Shown: positions 54,680-63,796, numbered from the stretch's first letter. The stretch is DNA of 64,000 nucleotides from UBA4582 sp965657335 (GCA_965657335.1 CBFHOH010000005.1:1-64000), one strand, 5' to 3'. The notes: generated from the letters alone by a model not told the origin. Translations and numbers: made by a program.

Positions 54680-56215
54680 ATGACAACAAGCTCAACAGGG
54701 CATCGAGGCTGGCTCGACAGGATAGAAACTGCTGGCAATAAATTACCAGATCCAGCGTTATTGTTTTTCATATTGCTGGTGGTGGTCTGGATCTGTTCCG
54801 CGCTCTTCGCCCAAATGACCTACTCCCATATAGATCCTCGGTCCGGTGAAGCAATTGTTGTCAAAAATCTGCTTACTGGCGATTCCATGACTTGGTTTAC
54901 CTCCAACATGGTAAAAACTTTCGTTGGTTTTCATCCCCTCGGCGTTGTATTGGTCGCGATGCTCGGTATCGGTGTTGCTGATCATACGGGTTTCATTCGC
55001 GCAGGTCTGAAGGCATTGCTCAATGCCACTTCACCTAAAATTCTGACACCCATGCTGCTATTGATTGCAATTGTTAGTCATAGTGGTGGAGACGCGGGTT
55101 ACGTGCTGGTAATACCGCTAGGAGCGGTTATTTTTCAAGCTGCTGGTCGTCATCCTTTAGCCGGCATTGCTTGTGCCTTTGCGGGCGTATCTGGTGGGTT
55201 TAGCGCAAATTTTGTTCCATCGATGATTGACCCTTTGCTGCAGGGTATTAGCCAAGCAGCGGCACAAATCATTGACCCTGAACTGACGCTCAACCCACTC
55301 AATAATTGGTTTTTTACATCAGCTTCCTGCTTTTTGGTCGTTGGTGTTGGTTGGTATTTGACCGACAAGGTGATCGAACCGAGATTAGCCGATACAGTGG
55401 TTGATGGCGATCTCGCTGATGCTCCCGCGCTTGAGCCTTTAACTGAAGTTGAAAGAAAAGGCTTGAATATGGCGTTGCTGTCAATGGTTATGACGGCGGT
55501 AATTCTTATGGTCACTTCATTGCCTGATGATTCTAGTTGGCGTGCGGCGAGTGGCGGCCTGGCAGCGGCCGGTTCACCGCTTATGGCGAGTATCGTAACG
55601 CTTATTTTTATCTTCTTTCTGTTGCCCGGCATCGTCTACGGCTATGTTGCGGGCACCGTAAATTCCCACCACGATATTGTTACAGGGATGAGTGAATCCA
55701 TGCGGGGTATGTCTTACTATCTTGTCATGGCCTTTTTCGCCTCATTGTTTATCAGTGAGTTCGCTCGATCGAATTTGGGCGCTTTGCTTGCATTGCAGGG
55801 TGCGGGTGTTCTCCAAAGTCTTGCAATGCCATCCGGCATCACCGTTGTCGGTGTGATCGTAATAAGTTGTATGGTAAATCTATTCATCGGCTCGGCTTCC
55901 GCAAAGTGGGCGCTGTTAGCCCCGATACTGGTTCCGATGTTAATGCAGTTAGGTATTTCCCCCGATATCACTCAAGCGGCTTATCGGATAGGAGATTCTT
56001 CAACCAATATCATCACACCGCTCATGCCTTACTTTCCTTTGGTTGTTGTGTTTGCTCAGCGCTACGTCAAAGACACGGGTATCGGCACCGTCGTCGCTAT
56101 GATGCTGCCTTATTCATTAAGTTTTCTGTTGGTCTGGACTTTGTTCCTGCTTGGCTACTGGTTCCTTGGTTTTCCGCTTGGGTTACAATCTAGTTATGTT
56201 TATCCGGTGTTGTGA
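54680..56215 (+). CDS. AbgT-family transporter
   Basis: A 511-residue inner-membrane protein of the AbgT family (p-aminobenzoyl-glutamate uptake in E. coli; drug and sulfonamide export in some others). It opens RIETAGNKLPDPALLFF, typical for the family, then shows SHSGGDAGYVLVIPLGA, AGVSGGFSANFVPSMIDPLL, and late NLFIGSASAKWALLAPI and RIGDSSTNIITPLMPYFP. The ATG at 54680 has GGGAG at eight bases, so I prefer it to the GTG one codon earlier. It diverges from the lar operon and may move that operon's substrate, which is inference. Confidence 0.9.
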   Translation: MTTSSTGHRGWLDRIETAGNKLPDPALLFFILLVVVWICSALFAQMTYSHIDPRSGEAIVVKNLLTGDSMTWFTSNMVKTFVGFHPLGVVLVAMLGIGVADHTGFIRAGLKALLNATSPKILTPMLLLIAIVSHSGGDAGYVLVIPLGAVIFQAAGRHPLAGIACAFAGVSGGFSANFVPSMIDPLLQGISQAAAQIIDPELTLNPLNNWFFTSASCFLVVGVGWYLTDKVIEPRLADTVVDGDLADAPALEPLTEVERKGLNMALLSMVMTAVILMVTSLPDDSSWRAASGGLAAAGSPLMASIVTLIFIFFLLPGIVYGYVAGTVNSHHDIVTGMSESMRGMSYYLVMAFFASLFISEFARSNLGALLALQGAGVLQSLAMPSGITVVGVIVISCMVNLFIGSASAKWALLAPILVPMLMQLGISPDITQAAYRIGDSSTNIITPLMPYFPLVVVFAQRYVKDTGIGTVVAMMLPYSLSFLLVWTLFLLGYWFLGFPLGLQSSYVYPVL

Positions 56216-56306
56216 GTTCGATTTAGATCTAGCGGGCATGAAAAGTGGCTAACGACACCAAAGCCAATTCCATTAGTTGATTAAATATTTTGAGGAAAAT
56301 GTAAAG

Positions 56307-57089
56307 ATGCAAATAAGTATGGCAGGAAGAGTTGCCCTTATTACCGGTGGTAGCAAAGGACTTGGTTACGCAATGGGCTTGAAATTTGCCGAATGCGGCG
56401 CCGAGGTAGCATTGGTTTCTCGTAACGAGCAAGAGGTCGCACTAGCAGCGAAAGAAATTTCAACCATCACTTCACAGAAGTGCCAGGGGTACGCGGGTGA
56501 TGTTAGTCGCGCCGAGGATATACAAACAGTCTATGAAGAGGTGACTCGTGACTTTGGCAAAGTCGATGTGCTCGTTAACAATGCCGGTTTTGCGCAAGCC
56601 GGCGAGTTTACCTCAATCACAGATGAGCAATGGCAATACGATATTGATCTGAAGCTGATGGCCGCTGTAAGAATGAGCAGACTAGTGTTTCCTGGCATGA
56701 AAGAAAGAAAATGGGGACGTATCATCAATATGTTAAACACTTTTGCAAAGTCTCCCACAGCTGGTTCAGCGCCAACTTCAGTGACTCGCGCCGCAGGTAT
56801 GGCCTTAACGAAAGTGCTCGCAAGTGAAGGGGCCGCTCATAATGTGTTGGTGAACGGTTTGAATATCGGGCGCATATTCTCTGATCAGGTTGTTAGAGCA
56901 CATGAGCGTTCAGGTAGCGATATGGACCTAGAAGAGTTTACCGCGGCGATAGGCAAGGGTTTACCCATGGGTCGCATCGGCGAGACCGATGAGTGCGCCG
57001 GTCTGGCGTGTTTGCTTTGTTCCGATGCCGGGGGTTATATCAGCGGTACTTCAATCAACGTTGACGGCAACCTTTGCCCCGTGCTTTAG
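56307..57089 (+). CDS. Atypical SDR oxidoreductase lacking the YxxxK pair
   Basis: A 260-residue short-chain dehydrogenase by fold. The cofactor loop is VALITGGSKGLGYAMG, followed by GDVSRAED and the NNAG motif in VDVLVNNAGFAQAG. Where classical members have Ser and YxxxK, this protein reads MLNTFAKS and APTSVTRAAG, so Tyr is Thr and Lys is Arg. It therefore probably does not use the normal proton-relay. I recall a bacterial SDR subgroup with this SAPTSV-SRAAG-like segment, so it is likely a family trait rather than decay. ATG at 56307 is chosen. Confidence 0.8.
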   Translation: MQISMAGRVALITGGSKGLGYAMGLKFAECGAEVALVSRNEQEVALAAKEISTITSQKCQGYAGDVSRAEDIQTVYEEVTRDFGKVDVLVNNAGFAQAGEFTSITDEQWQYDIDLKLMAAVRMSRLVFPGMKERKWGRIINMLNTFAKSPTAGSAPTSVTRAAGMALTKVLASEGAAHNVLVNGLNIGRIFSDQVVRAHERSGSDMDLEEFTAAIGKGLPMGRIGETDECAGLACLLCSDAGGYISGTSINVDGNLCPVL

Positions 57090-57097
57090 ACGGGGCA
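57075..57097. terminator. Terminator hairpin between convergent genes
   Basis: A perfect 8-bp GC-rich stem, TGCCCCGT/ACGGGGCA, with loop GCTTTAG overlaps the SDR stop codon and is followed by TTATTGC. It sits between converging SDR and CoA-transferase genes. The T-tract is short. Confidence 0.6.
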
Positions 57098-57105
57098 TTA
57101 TTGCA

Positions 57106-58314
57106 TCAGGCAATCACATGATTAGCGAGCATCGTTTCAATTTCGGTGCTGTCTAAGCCAAGCTTCTCGAGCGTTTCTCGGGTATGTTCACCCGTTTTAG
57201 GCGCGCTGCGTTTGGGACCAACCTCTGCGTGATGGAATCTCATTGGAATGCTGACTGAGCGATACTCGCCAATTTCATCATTGTGTATGAGCGGAAATAG
57301 GTTGATCGATTGCGCCTGTTGGTCAGACGGCACCTCGTGAAGACCAAGCACCGGTCCCCAGATAAGGCCTGCCTCGTCAAATATTTTTCCCCATTCGTCG
57401 CGTCCTTTGGTTGCAAGCACCTCGTCGATTTCAGGCACGAGCACATGCATATGTCGATATCGCCCCTTTGGATCAGCGAAACGCTCATCTTCCAGCCATT
57501 CAGGTTTGCCTATACCGTGGCAGAATTTCGGCCATCCCGATGCCTCGGGCATATTAAACACAATCCATTTACCGTCGCCGCAGGGGTATCTATTTGCCGT
57601 TGGTAACAACATTTGGTCACGCGCGCGTTTCCGAACCGGCGCTTCATCTACGGCGGTAGTGCAGTAGTCGCTCGCCTGAGTCCAAACAGCCGTTTCAAAT
57701 AACGAAGTTTCGACTGCTTGTCCTGTACCGGTTTTTTCTGCAACTCTGAGGCCTCCGAGTATTGCTCCTACTAGCGCAAGTCCTGCAGTGTGGTCTCCCT
57801 GAGCAGGACGGGCCATGGGTACAATGCCTGTTTCTCCTTCTCTCATCGCGTCGTAAAGACCTGATCTACCAAAAAATGCAGTAACATCGTAACCTGGCCG
57901 CCAGGCGTCAGGACCTGAAGTGCCATATCCTGTAAGCGTTGCATGCACAATCGAAGGATTTGATTTCATGACCGTTGCAGGATCAAGTTGATACTTTTGT
58001 TGGCGCTCAAGTAATAGGTTGCAAAGGAAAATCTCAGCTTTTTCGCAAAGTTTTAGCACCAGTTTCTGTGCTTCTGGGTTTGTTAGGTCCATACAAACGG
58101 ACTCTTTGCCTCGGTTGTCGACATCAAATTGAAAGTCAAAATCGGATAAGCCGTCAACTTTGGCGGGTCGACCGTTGTTGCGCATTGGGTCACCCTGTAA
58201 CGGTTCAATTTTGATGACTCTGGCACCCATGTCGGCCAGGATTGCTCCTGCACTTGGGGCGGCCATCCAGTTATCAATCTCTATTACTGTTATATCTTCT
58301 AGCGGCGCTGGCAC
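57106..58314 (-). CDS. Family III CoA transferase (CaiB/BaiF type)
   Basis: A 402-residue enzyme that moves CoA between carboxylic acids through a glutamyl- or aspartyl-anhydride. It opens with VIEIDNWMAAPSAGAILADM and ARVIKIEPLQGDPMR, and the catalytic Asp is D174 in ARPAQGDHTAGLA. HATLTGYGTSGPDAWRPGYD is another typical segment. The start is GTG at 58314 with AGGAG five bases upstream. The substrate acid is unknown. It converges on the SDR gene and diverges from the GNAT gene. Confidence 0.92.
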   Translation of the reverse strand: MPAPLEDITVIEIDNWMAAPSAGAILADMGARVIKIEPLQGDPMRNNGRPAKVDGLSDFDFQFDVDNRGKESVCMDLTNPEAQKLVLKLCEKAEIFLCNLLLERQQKYQLDPATVMKSNPSIVHATLTGYGTSGPDAWRPGYDVTAFFGRSGLYDAMREGETGIVPMARPAQGDHTAGLALVGAILGGLRVAEKTGTGQAVETSLFETAVWTQASDYCTTAVDEAPVRKRARDQMLLPTANRYPCGDGKWIVFNMPEASGWPKFCHGIGKPEWLEDERFADPKGRYRHMHVLVPEIDEVLATKGRDEWGKIFDEAGLIWGPVLGLHEVPSDQQAQSINLFPLIHNDEIGEYRSVSIPMRFHHAEVGPKRSAPKTGEHTRETLEKLGLDSTEIETMLANHVIA

Positions 58315-58420
58315 TATAACTCCTGAAACTGTTAATTTAATTTGTGGTTGTAATAGTACTTGGTGAAACTGCCTGAATACAGAAAACCCGACTTGAAAAG
58401 GTCATAAACTGGGCATTCTT

Positions 58421-59017
58421 ATGAAAGCTTTTGACATTCGTCCTTATGATCCGGCTGATATGCCCATGCTTTACCGCATCTGTCTTGAAACAGGCGCAAG
58501 TGGCGCTGATGCAACCGGCAGTCTCGACGACGACATATTGGGACATATATATGCTGCGCCCTATGCGATATTTGAGCCCGATCTTTGTTTTTTGCTCACC
58601 CTGAATCGCAACGTCTGCGGATATATCCTAGGTACAAGTGACTCTCGGGGTTTTGCCGCCTGGTCTGAAAAAGATTGGTGGCCAAAGCTGAGACAGACTT
58701 ATCCGTTGCGCGCTAAAGCGGATGAATCTCGTGAGGCAGGCCTGATCAAAATGATTCACACGGGTTATGCTGCTGCCGGCGTTGAGGATCAGTATCCAGC
58801 CCATTTGCACATCGATATTTTACCTGAGGGTCAAGGCCAGAAGTTAGGCGTGCGGCTCGTTGAAGCCTTTCTAGAACGTTTACGTACGCTTGGGGTTGCT
58901 GGCGTCCATCTTGGCGTCGGCATGGATAATCGGCGAGCGATAGCCTGGTATCCCAGACTGGGTTTTGATGCTATCGCAGAGAGCGATACCAGCATAACCT
59001 ATGCCATGCGCTTATAG
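58421..59017 (+). CDS. GNAT-family N-acetyltransferase
   Basis: A 198-residue acetyl-CoA-dependent transferase. IRPYDPADMPMLYRICLETG opens the fold; the acetyl-CoA loop is in HLHIDILPEGQGQKLGVRLV, and GVGMDNRRAIAWYPRLGFD is the typical C-terminal segment. The long middle section (EKDWWPKLRQTYPLRAKADE) resembles the acetyltransferase-like domain seen beside O-GlcNAcases, suggesting the same subgroup. The substrate is unknown. Confidence 0.88.
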   Translation: MKAFDIRPYDPADMPMLYRICLETGASGADATGSLDDDILGHIYAAPYAIFEPDLCFLLTLNRNVCGYILGTSDSRGFAAWSEKDWWPKLRQTYPLRAKADESREAGLIKMIHTGYAAAGVEDQYPAHLHIDILPEGQGQKLGVRLVEAFLERLRTLGVAGVHLGVGMDNRRAIAWYPRLGFDAIAESDTSITYAMRL

Positions 59018-59050
59018 CCCTCGGTCTTGCTTTAACGGGGTAAGAGGGCT
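59016..59050. terminator. Weak hairpin between GNAT and TauD-type genes
   Basis: Seven-base perfect arms AGCCCTC/GAGGGCT enclose a 21-base loop between converging genes. There is no T-tract and the loop is long, so it is only a candidate. Confidence 0.3.
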
Positions 59051-59059
59051 GAATAACGG

Positions 59060-59962
59060 TCAGGCAGGGGTGCCTTCGCCCATTTTTTTCTGGAATTGAT
59101 GGAGTTGCCTGTCGTGCCGACTCATCGCTGAAAGTCTGCCGTCTCTCACGTAGGGTTGCCACTGCGAAGCCTCAGCGGGTTCGGGTTTATCCCCCATAAT
59201 CGTCACACGCTGGATAATTCTCTCGCCTTCAAAATCGTTCAGGACCATGTGCTGGGTGCAACGGTTATCCCACATCGCGATAGTGCCCGCCGACCACTGA
59301 TAACGCACTGTAAATCTGGGTTGTTTCACCCAGTTGGTTAGATACGCTAACATAGCCTCACTTTCCGTTGCGTTCAATTCGACGATTCTGCGAGTAAAAT
59401 GTTCGTTGACATAAAGCGCCTTACGGCCGGTGACCGGGTGTTTTCTGACGACAGGATGTACAGCCATTTGCTCCGGACGATTATGAGGGTGTGCATCGTG
59501 CAGGGCGGTTAAACCATCGCACATCGCTTTCATTGGTGGCGACAGTTCATCATAGGCGGCATATAGACTCGACCAGAGTGTGTCGCCGCCGACTTCTGGG
59601 CACTTCACCATATGAAGAATTGACATCAGGGCTGGTTCAGGTCTGAAGGTAATATCTGTATGCCATTCATCGGCAACACCGCCTTGAGTTGCGACAAGCT
59701 CGAATAATTCAGGATATTCAGCGTTGTTCGACAGATTCGGGTGTCCCTCTAGCTCACCAAAGTGACGCCCAAAGGCAATATGATCATCCTTGCTCGGTGA
59801 CTGGTCAGGAAAAAAAAGCACTAAGTGTTCCATTAGCAGTGCGTTAATCGCCGCTAGGTCCTGTTCGCTGACATTGCTGATATTGGGTCCTATTACGCGC
59901 GCGCCGAGTGAACCTGATAACCGTTTTATCTGCCAATCAGTCGGGATAATTGTCTGTGTCAT
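59060..59962 (-). CDS. TauD/TfdA-family Fe(II)/2-oxoglutarate dioxygenase (second copy)
   Basis: A 300-residue dioxygenase. The iron site is His/Asp in EWHTDITFRPEP and the distal His in RCTQHMVLND; the 2-oxoglutarate Arg is in RIIQRVTIMGD. It resembles the enzyme at 29507-30313 (shared WDNRCTQHM, VVRKHPVTGRKALYVN-like and GGDTLWSS-like segments) but has about 35 more residues at the C-terminus (ending in KKMGEGTPA). It lies on its own after the TrmH gene. The substrate is unknown; sulfonates or carboxylated xenobiotics are typical for the family. Confidence 0.88.
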   Translation of the reverse strand: MTQTIIPTDWQIKRLSGSLGARVIGPNISNVSEQDLAAINALLMEHLVLFFPDQSPSKDDHIAFGRHFGELEGHPNLSNNAEYPELFELVATQGGVADEWHTDITFRPEPALMSILHMVKCPEVGGDTLWSSLYAAYDELSPPMKAMCDGLTALHDAHPHNRPEQMAVHPVVRKHPVTGRKALYVNEHFTRRIVELNATESEAMLAYLTNWVKQPRFTVRYQWSAGTIAMWDNRCTQHMVLNDFEGERIIQRVTIMGDKPEPAEASQWQPYVRDGRLSAMSRHDRQLHQFQKKMGEGTPA

Positions 59963-60044
59963 TGATATGTCCCTGTTTCTTGTTTGCTCGAAGAATAAAC
60001 CAGAGTCTCGCTCAGTGATAGGGGGGCGAAATTAACGATGCCTG

Positions 60045-60827
60045 CTAGCTGACGGTGCGAAACGAAACGATGCTGGCGGCGACACTTACGTTGAGTGATT
60101 CAATGGCATTAGCCAAAGGAATGCTAACGATATCATCGCAAGATTGACGTACTGAGTCTGAAATACCACTTGTCTCGTTGCCGAGTACAAATACATGTCG
60201 ACCTGTCCGAGCAACGTCGGACAGAGCTAGTGAGCCATTTGCAGCAAGTCCCAGGACGTCAAAGTCGATCGTTTTCAAGTATTCAATACCTGATTCAATT
60301 GTTTCGCAATGGTATATCTGTGCTCGGAATAGCGTACCCGCACTTGCTTTTATTACCAGCGGATCAAGACGGGCGCAGCCACTTCGAGGAATGAGCAATC
60401 CGCGACAGGGTGATGCCGCAACGCTTCGTATGATCATGCCAAGGTTTTGAGGATTGGTAATTCTGTCCAGCGCAATAATTTCTGCCAATGCATCCTGTCC
60501 AGTATCAGCAGCAGGCAAAGTAAGCGTTTCCAGTGCTTGGTATCGAGGCGCTTCGATATCCACAGCAATTCCCTGATCCTGTTTACCATTTTTAGATATT
60601 CGGGATAACGCTTTTTTGTTGTGGTAGTGGATCTCTGTGTTTTTTCGGTTCGCGAGTTCGAGTATTTCTTTCAGGATGCCGCTGTTTTGATTACTGTCAG
60701 CGAGGTGAAGGCGCTTTGGCTGAATGTTTTCAGTCTGGAACACTTCCAATACTGGTTTTCGACCATAAATCGTAATTAAATTATCAAAGTACGATTTACG
60801 GTCGATATACGATTGACTATCTGTCAT
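60045..60827 (-). CDS. TrmH/SpoU-family RNA 2'-O-methyltransferase
   Basis: A 260-residue SPOUT methyltransferase. The three motifs are present: IALDRITNPQNLGMIIRSVA (motif 1), FVLGNETSGISDSVRQSC (motif 2) and IPLANAIESLNVSVAASI (motif 3), which build the knotted AdoMet site. The N-terminal part (IYGRKPVLEVF) is the small RNA-binding domain seen in RlmB-like proteins. The target nucleotide is unknown; rRNA is likely. It starts 16 bases after the glutathione peroxidase stop and is probably co-transcribed with it. Confidence 0.9.
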   Translation of the reverse strand: MTDSQSYIDRKSYFDNLITIYGRKPVLEVFQTENIQPKRLHLADSNQNSGILKEILELANRKNTEIHYHNKKALSRISKNGKQDQGIAVDIEAPRYQALETLTLPAADTGQDALAEIIALDRITNPQNLGMIIRSVAASPCRGLLIPRSGCARLDPLVIKASAGTLFRAQIYHCETIESGIEYLKTIDFDVLGLAANGSLALSDVARTGRHVFVLGNETSGISDSVRQSCDDIVSIPLANAIESLNVSVAASIVSFRTVS

Positions 60828-60843
60828 TTCTACAATCTGATTT

Positions 60844-61311
60844 CTACAACAGGGAAGCTAAGGTTGCGGAAATCTCTTCCGGTGTAACTTTGGGATGAAA
60901 ACGCTTGACCACTTCGCCATTTTTGTTAACCAGAAACTTGGCAAAATTCCATGGAATATCTACGGTACCATCTTCCTCTGTTTGTTCTGATTTTAACCAT
61001 TGATATAGCGGAGCAGCGCCATCTCCATTGACATCAACTTTAGCAAACATTGGAAAGTTCACATCATATTTTGACTGTGCAAACGCTAATATCTCTTCGT
61101 TTGTACCAGGTTCCTGAGCTCCAAACTGATTGCACGGAAAACCCAATACTTTTACATCACCTTGTTCTTGTAGGGCACGCAGACCTGCGTACTGAGGGGT
61201 GAGTCCTCACTGGCTAGCGAGATTGACAATCAGTAGTGCCTGGTCTTTAAATTCTGAAAAGGAGATTTTCTCTCCGGTAATAGATTCCATTTCGAGTTCT
61301 GCGAGATTCAT
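60844..61311 (-). CDS. Glutathione peroxidase, probable selenoprotein (UGA = Sec35)
   Basis: A 155-residue peroxidase once the in-frame UGA at 61207-61209 is read as selenocysteine. The reading is MNLAELEMESITGEKISF..., NLASQ-U-GLTPQYAGL, then LGFPCNQFGAQEPGTNEEI and DIPWNFAKFL. The catalytic tetrad would be U35, Q66, W121 and N122, with U35 exactly where Cys or Sec sits in all family members. Frame and similarity continue without break on both sides. A SECIS-like hairpin follows. It reduces peroxides with thiols in the cytoplasm. The loop before FPCNQ is about four residues shorter than usual. It precedes the TrmH gene. Confidence 0.85.
61175..61192 (-). promoter_or_regulatory. Bacterial SECIS-like hairpin after the UGA codon
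   Basis: On the coding strand GTACGCA-GGTC-TGCGTGC forms a 7-bp stem (one T-G wobble) with loop GGTC. Twenty-one bases separate the UGA from the loop, inside the range for bacterial SECIS elements. The tip GCAGGTCTGC equals, as I remember it, the tip of the E. coli fdhF element bound by SelB. The bulged U of fdhF is not evident. Confidence 0.75.
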
Positions 61312-61389
61312 CCGTTTTTCCTTTTGCTGTTGTGATACGTTTGAGTTGACACTTGTTTGGCTGTCGTCGTTTTATCGCGTGAGCCCATT

Positions 61390-63024
61390 CTATGAGAATA
61401 TGCCATGCAAATACCATCGTTTGTCGTTGCTATACTGAAATATCCACAGTAGCGATCCTTGATTATCTATTGTCGCAACATAGTAGTCACGGGTAATAAC
61501 TTTGTTAAGGTCTTCTTCATCCCACCAACCAAAATCGATTCTTTCAGGCCCTTTTAGTAAGGTTAATTGGTGCTTTGAACCTCGGGAAGAAGAGTGGAAA
61601 GAAGAGGGCTGAAAAGGTGGCTTAACTGACGCTTTATCACTAATTTTTCCAGCACTGCTGAATTCACATGTTGCGGGTAATAGTTTTGGTTGGCTTAACA
61701 ACATCATGGGTCTGGCAGGTTCAGGTGTCGACGCCATACCAACTCGATTGGGTTGCCAGTAATCTTTTTGATCAAGTCGAACAGGTTTCCATGCTTTTTC
61801 AGGGCGATGGTCATTGGCCGCGGAAAGTCCATAACACGAGCCAGGCCCTAGACGCGTACGTAATTTGTTAAGCAGCATATCTGCCTGTTGTTGCCCTTTA
61901 ACACTGTCTTTTTGTTGAAATGATGTGCCATGAAACAAATCTCCGGAAAGGTTGACCGCCGGGAATAAATTGTTAACAGCCAACGAGAGGTTATCTATTT
62001 CTTTTACATCCTTTATTTGTTCAAGTTTAAGCAAGGTTAGCGACTTGAACATGTCATGTTCGTTCACCGGGTTGGCTAACAATATATTGAAATTTCGATC
62101 GCTATGATTTCGATGCGACAAAGTCCAAGATAAATGATTGGTTGCCAATTGTCTGACTGTTAGAAATTCAGCCAATTCGGAAATCAATCGATTAATAGGA
62201 AATCGAAGCGATGCGGTGTTATTAACATCTGTAAGAAAGGTGACGTCATTTATGAACTTTGGGTCAGGATTGATGAACTTTTGTGGATCAGACTTTTCAC
62301 CCAGCAGGCGTTGCAGGTAATCAACAAAATAAATGCCGAATCTACGATTTAGACCACTTTTGGGAAGTGCAAATAGTGCCTTGCAATCCGCGATGCCCAT
62401 TTGCTGAAGCGATTCGATGATTTTTTTGTCTACCTGTAAACAATTCACTGGCAGGTGCTCAAGCGAACTAGCGACATAGAAGGCACGCGATTTGTTTCCA
62501 TCTAATTCTGGCTTGTCTCTTTCTACTTGCGGTTTTCTGTTGCTTGTCGCTAGACAGAGCGCGGCCATTGGTGTCATGTTTGTCGTCAATATCGACTCAT
62601 ATCCTTGTTTTGTAAGTCCTTGTTGTATTTTTGTTTTCAGGGTTTCTAGTCCGCCAAATAGCTTTAGACAACCGCTGATATCAAGTAAAAGGCAATCGGG
62701 TGTTCTGATGGTAACGCTAGGTGTGAATTGATACGCCCACTGAGCTAGATGAGAGAGCGTCGAAAATTCTTTTTGTTCGTTTCTTTCAAAGCTGACAACC
62801 TGACTGCTTAGGGTTAAGGCCGTATCCAGGCTGCTACCAATATCTATGCCGAGTGCATGTGCCGCCAGATTCAGAAATCTGACTTTCCTTTGTGCCAAGA
62901 CAACAATAGGCCTTCTGATATCTTCAGTTTGTAGGCCTCTCGTAAAAACCTCTACTGGCAACATAGGCAAATGCACACACAGCCATAATGTTTGTGGCGC
63001 AACGTTATCGGAGCGGGAAACCAT
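61390..63024 (-). CDS. imuB: ImuB, inactive Y-family polymerase-like mutasome hub
   Basis: A 544-residue Y-family-like protein that links ImuA and DnaE2 to the beta clamp. The palm is recognisable (LWLCVHLPMLPVEVF, LLLDISGCLKLFGGLETL), but the catalytic acidic residues of true polymerases are not in place, as usual for ImuB. The long C-terminal part has a RPMMLLSQPKLL-type segment, then LLKGPERIDFGWWDEED and YYVATIDNQGSLLWIF. ATG at 63024 follows GAGG and overlaps the imuA end by 20 bases, so the two are coupled. Confidence 0.92.
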   Translation of the reverse strand: MVSRSDNVAPQTLWLCVHLPMLPVEVFTRGLQTEDIRRPIVVLAQRKVRFLNLAAHALGIDIGSSLDTALTLSSQVVSFERNEQKEFSTLSHLAQWAYQFTPSVTIRTPDCLLLDISGCLKLFGGLETLKTKIQQGLTKQGYESILTTNMTPMAALCLATSNRKPQVERDKPELDGNKSRAFYVASSLEHLPVNCLQVDKKIIESLQQMGIADCKALFALPKSGLNRRFGIYFVDYLQRLLGEKSDPQKFINPDPKFINDVTFLTDVNNTASLRFPINRLISELAEFLTVRQLATNHLSWTLSHRNHSDRNFNILLANPVNEHDMFKSLTLLKLEQIKDVKEIDNLSLAVNNLFPAVNLSGDLFHGTSFQQKDSVKGQQQADMLLNKLRTRLGPGSCYGLSAANDHRPEKAWKPVRLDQKDYWQPNRVGMASTPEPARPMMLLSQPKLLPATCEFSSAGKISDKASVKPPFQPSSFHSSSRGSKHQLTLLKGPERIDFGWWDEEDLNKVITRDYYVATIDNQGSLLWIFQYSNDKRWYLHGIFS

Positions 63025-63796
63025 GTCGATCCTCACTGCTTTGGGGATCAATAAAAACGAGATCAGAAGCAGGGTTGTTCGGGTTTCTGAAGGCCATTTC
63101 AGAAAAGTCTGGGGTTATCTGATGTAATTTGTCATCAAAATCAATGGTGAATTTTTCTGTTGGCCAGCCGCCGCGACGCTTTACGATTTTTATGTCCAGA
63201 GAAGAATGCTCCACAAGGGGAGAATAATGGTTACCGGTAAGTTCAATTCTAAGTTCGGCAGGGGAGGCATGTCTGACAGATTCCATGGGCCTGAATAATA
63301 TGCCTAGAGATTTCCCTGATTTACTGGCAACTTGTAAACGCCGCACTTGCTTGTCGTTTATATTTTTTGGCCATGCGAGTACAGCGCAGCAACTTGTTGA
63401 GGCGAGCGCTTGCTCCATCGCCCATAGACTATCTGTTTGGTTTTTAGGGTTAATAACAAGGATTGATGTCAGGTCTATACCTGCGGCTGTTAGTGCTGGC
63501 GCGTAAGGGATGTAAGGGGGTGAGATCCAGAGGATCCAACCGGCTTGCTGCTGACTGAGGTTTGCCAGAGCTGGCGCCAGTAGCCTGATTTCTCCGATAC
63601 CTGCATGTTCGTATAGCAATTCCGTGATGCCTTCCGCCGGCCATCCAGAACCTGAAAGTTGCTCGTCAAGTATTTTGAACCCGGTAGGGGTCCCCTGTTT
63701 TTGTCCTGACTGGTAACCTGCATGTAAATGCGATGCGCGCCACATACCCGCTTTTTCGAGAGTTTTCTGCAAGTCTTGTGGTTGCTTTTGTTCCAT
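63005..63796 (-). CDS. imuA: Translesion synthesis protein ImuA
   Basis: A 263-residue RecA/SulA-like protein of the ImuABC mutasome. The core reads PTGFKILDEQLSGSGWPAEG and ITELLYEHAGIGEIRLLAPAL, followed by GWILWISPPYIPYAPAL and an AVLAWP strand, all typical of ImuA. The RRGGWPTEKFTID ending is likewise conserved. ATG at 63796 is preceded by AGGA about 11 bases upstream. It is the first gene of the imuAB unit under a LexA box. Confidence 0.92.
   Translation of the reverse strand: MEQKQPQDLQKTLEKAGMWRASHLHAGYQSGQKQGTPTGFKILDEQLSGSGWPAEGITELLYEHAGIGEIRLLAPALANLSQQQAGWILWISPPYIPYAPALTAAGIDLTSILVINPKNQTDSLWAMEQALASTSCCAVLAWPKNINDKQVRRLQVASKSGKSLGILFRPMESVRHASPAELRIELTGNHYSPLVEHSSLDIKIVKRRGGWPTEKFTIDFDDKLHQITPDFSEMAFRNPNNPASDLVFIDPQSSEDRHGFPLR

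Noticed and set aside
54282..54695. 137-residue minus-strand frame over the Tat-reductase start
   Set aside because: It overlaps the Tat signal and both divergent promoters, has no ribosome-binding site and no recognisable sequence.
60844..61146. A 100-residue truncated glutathione peroxidase starting at TTG
   Set aside because: It would lack the redox-active residue; the conserved frame continues upstream through UGA, so Sec read-through is the better reading.
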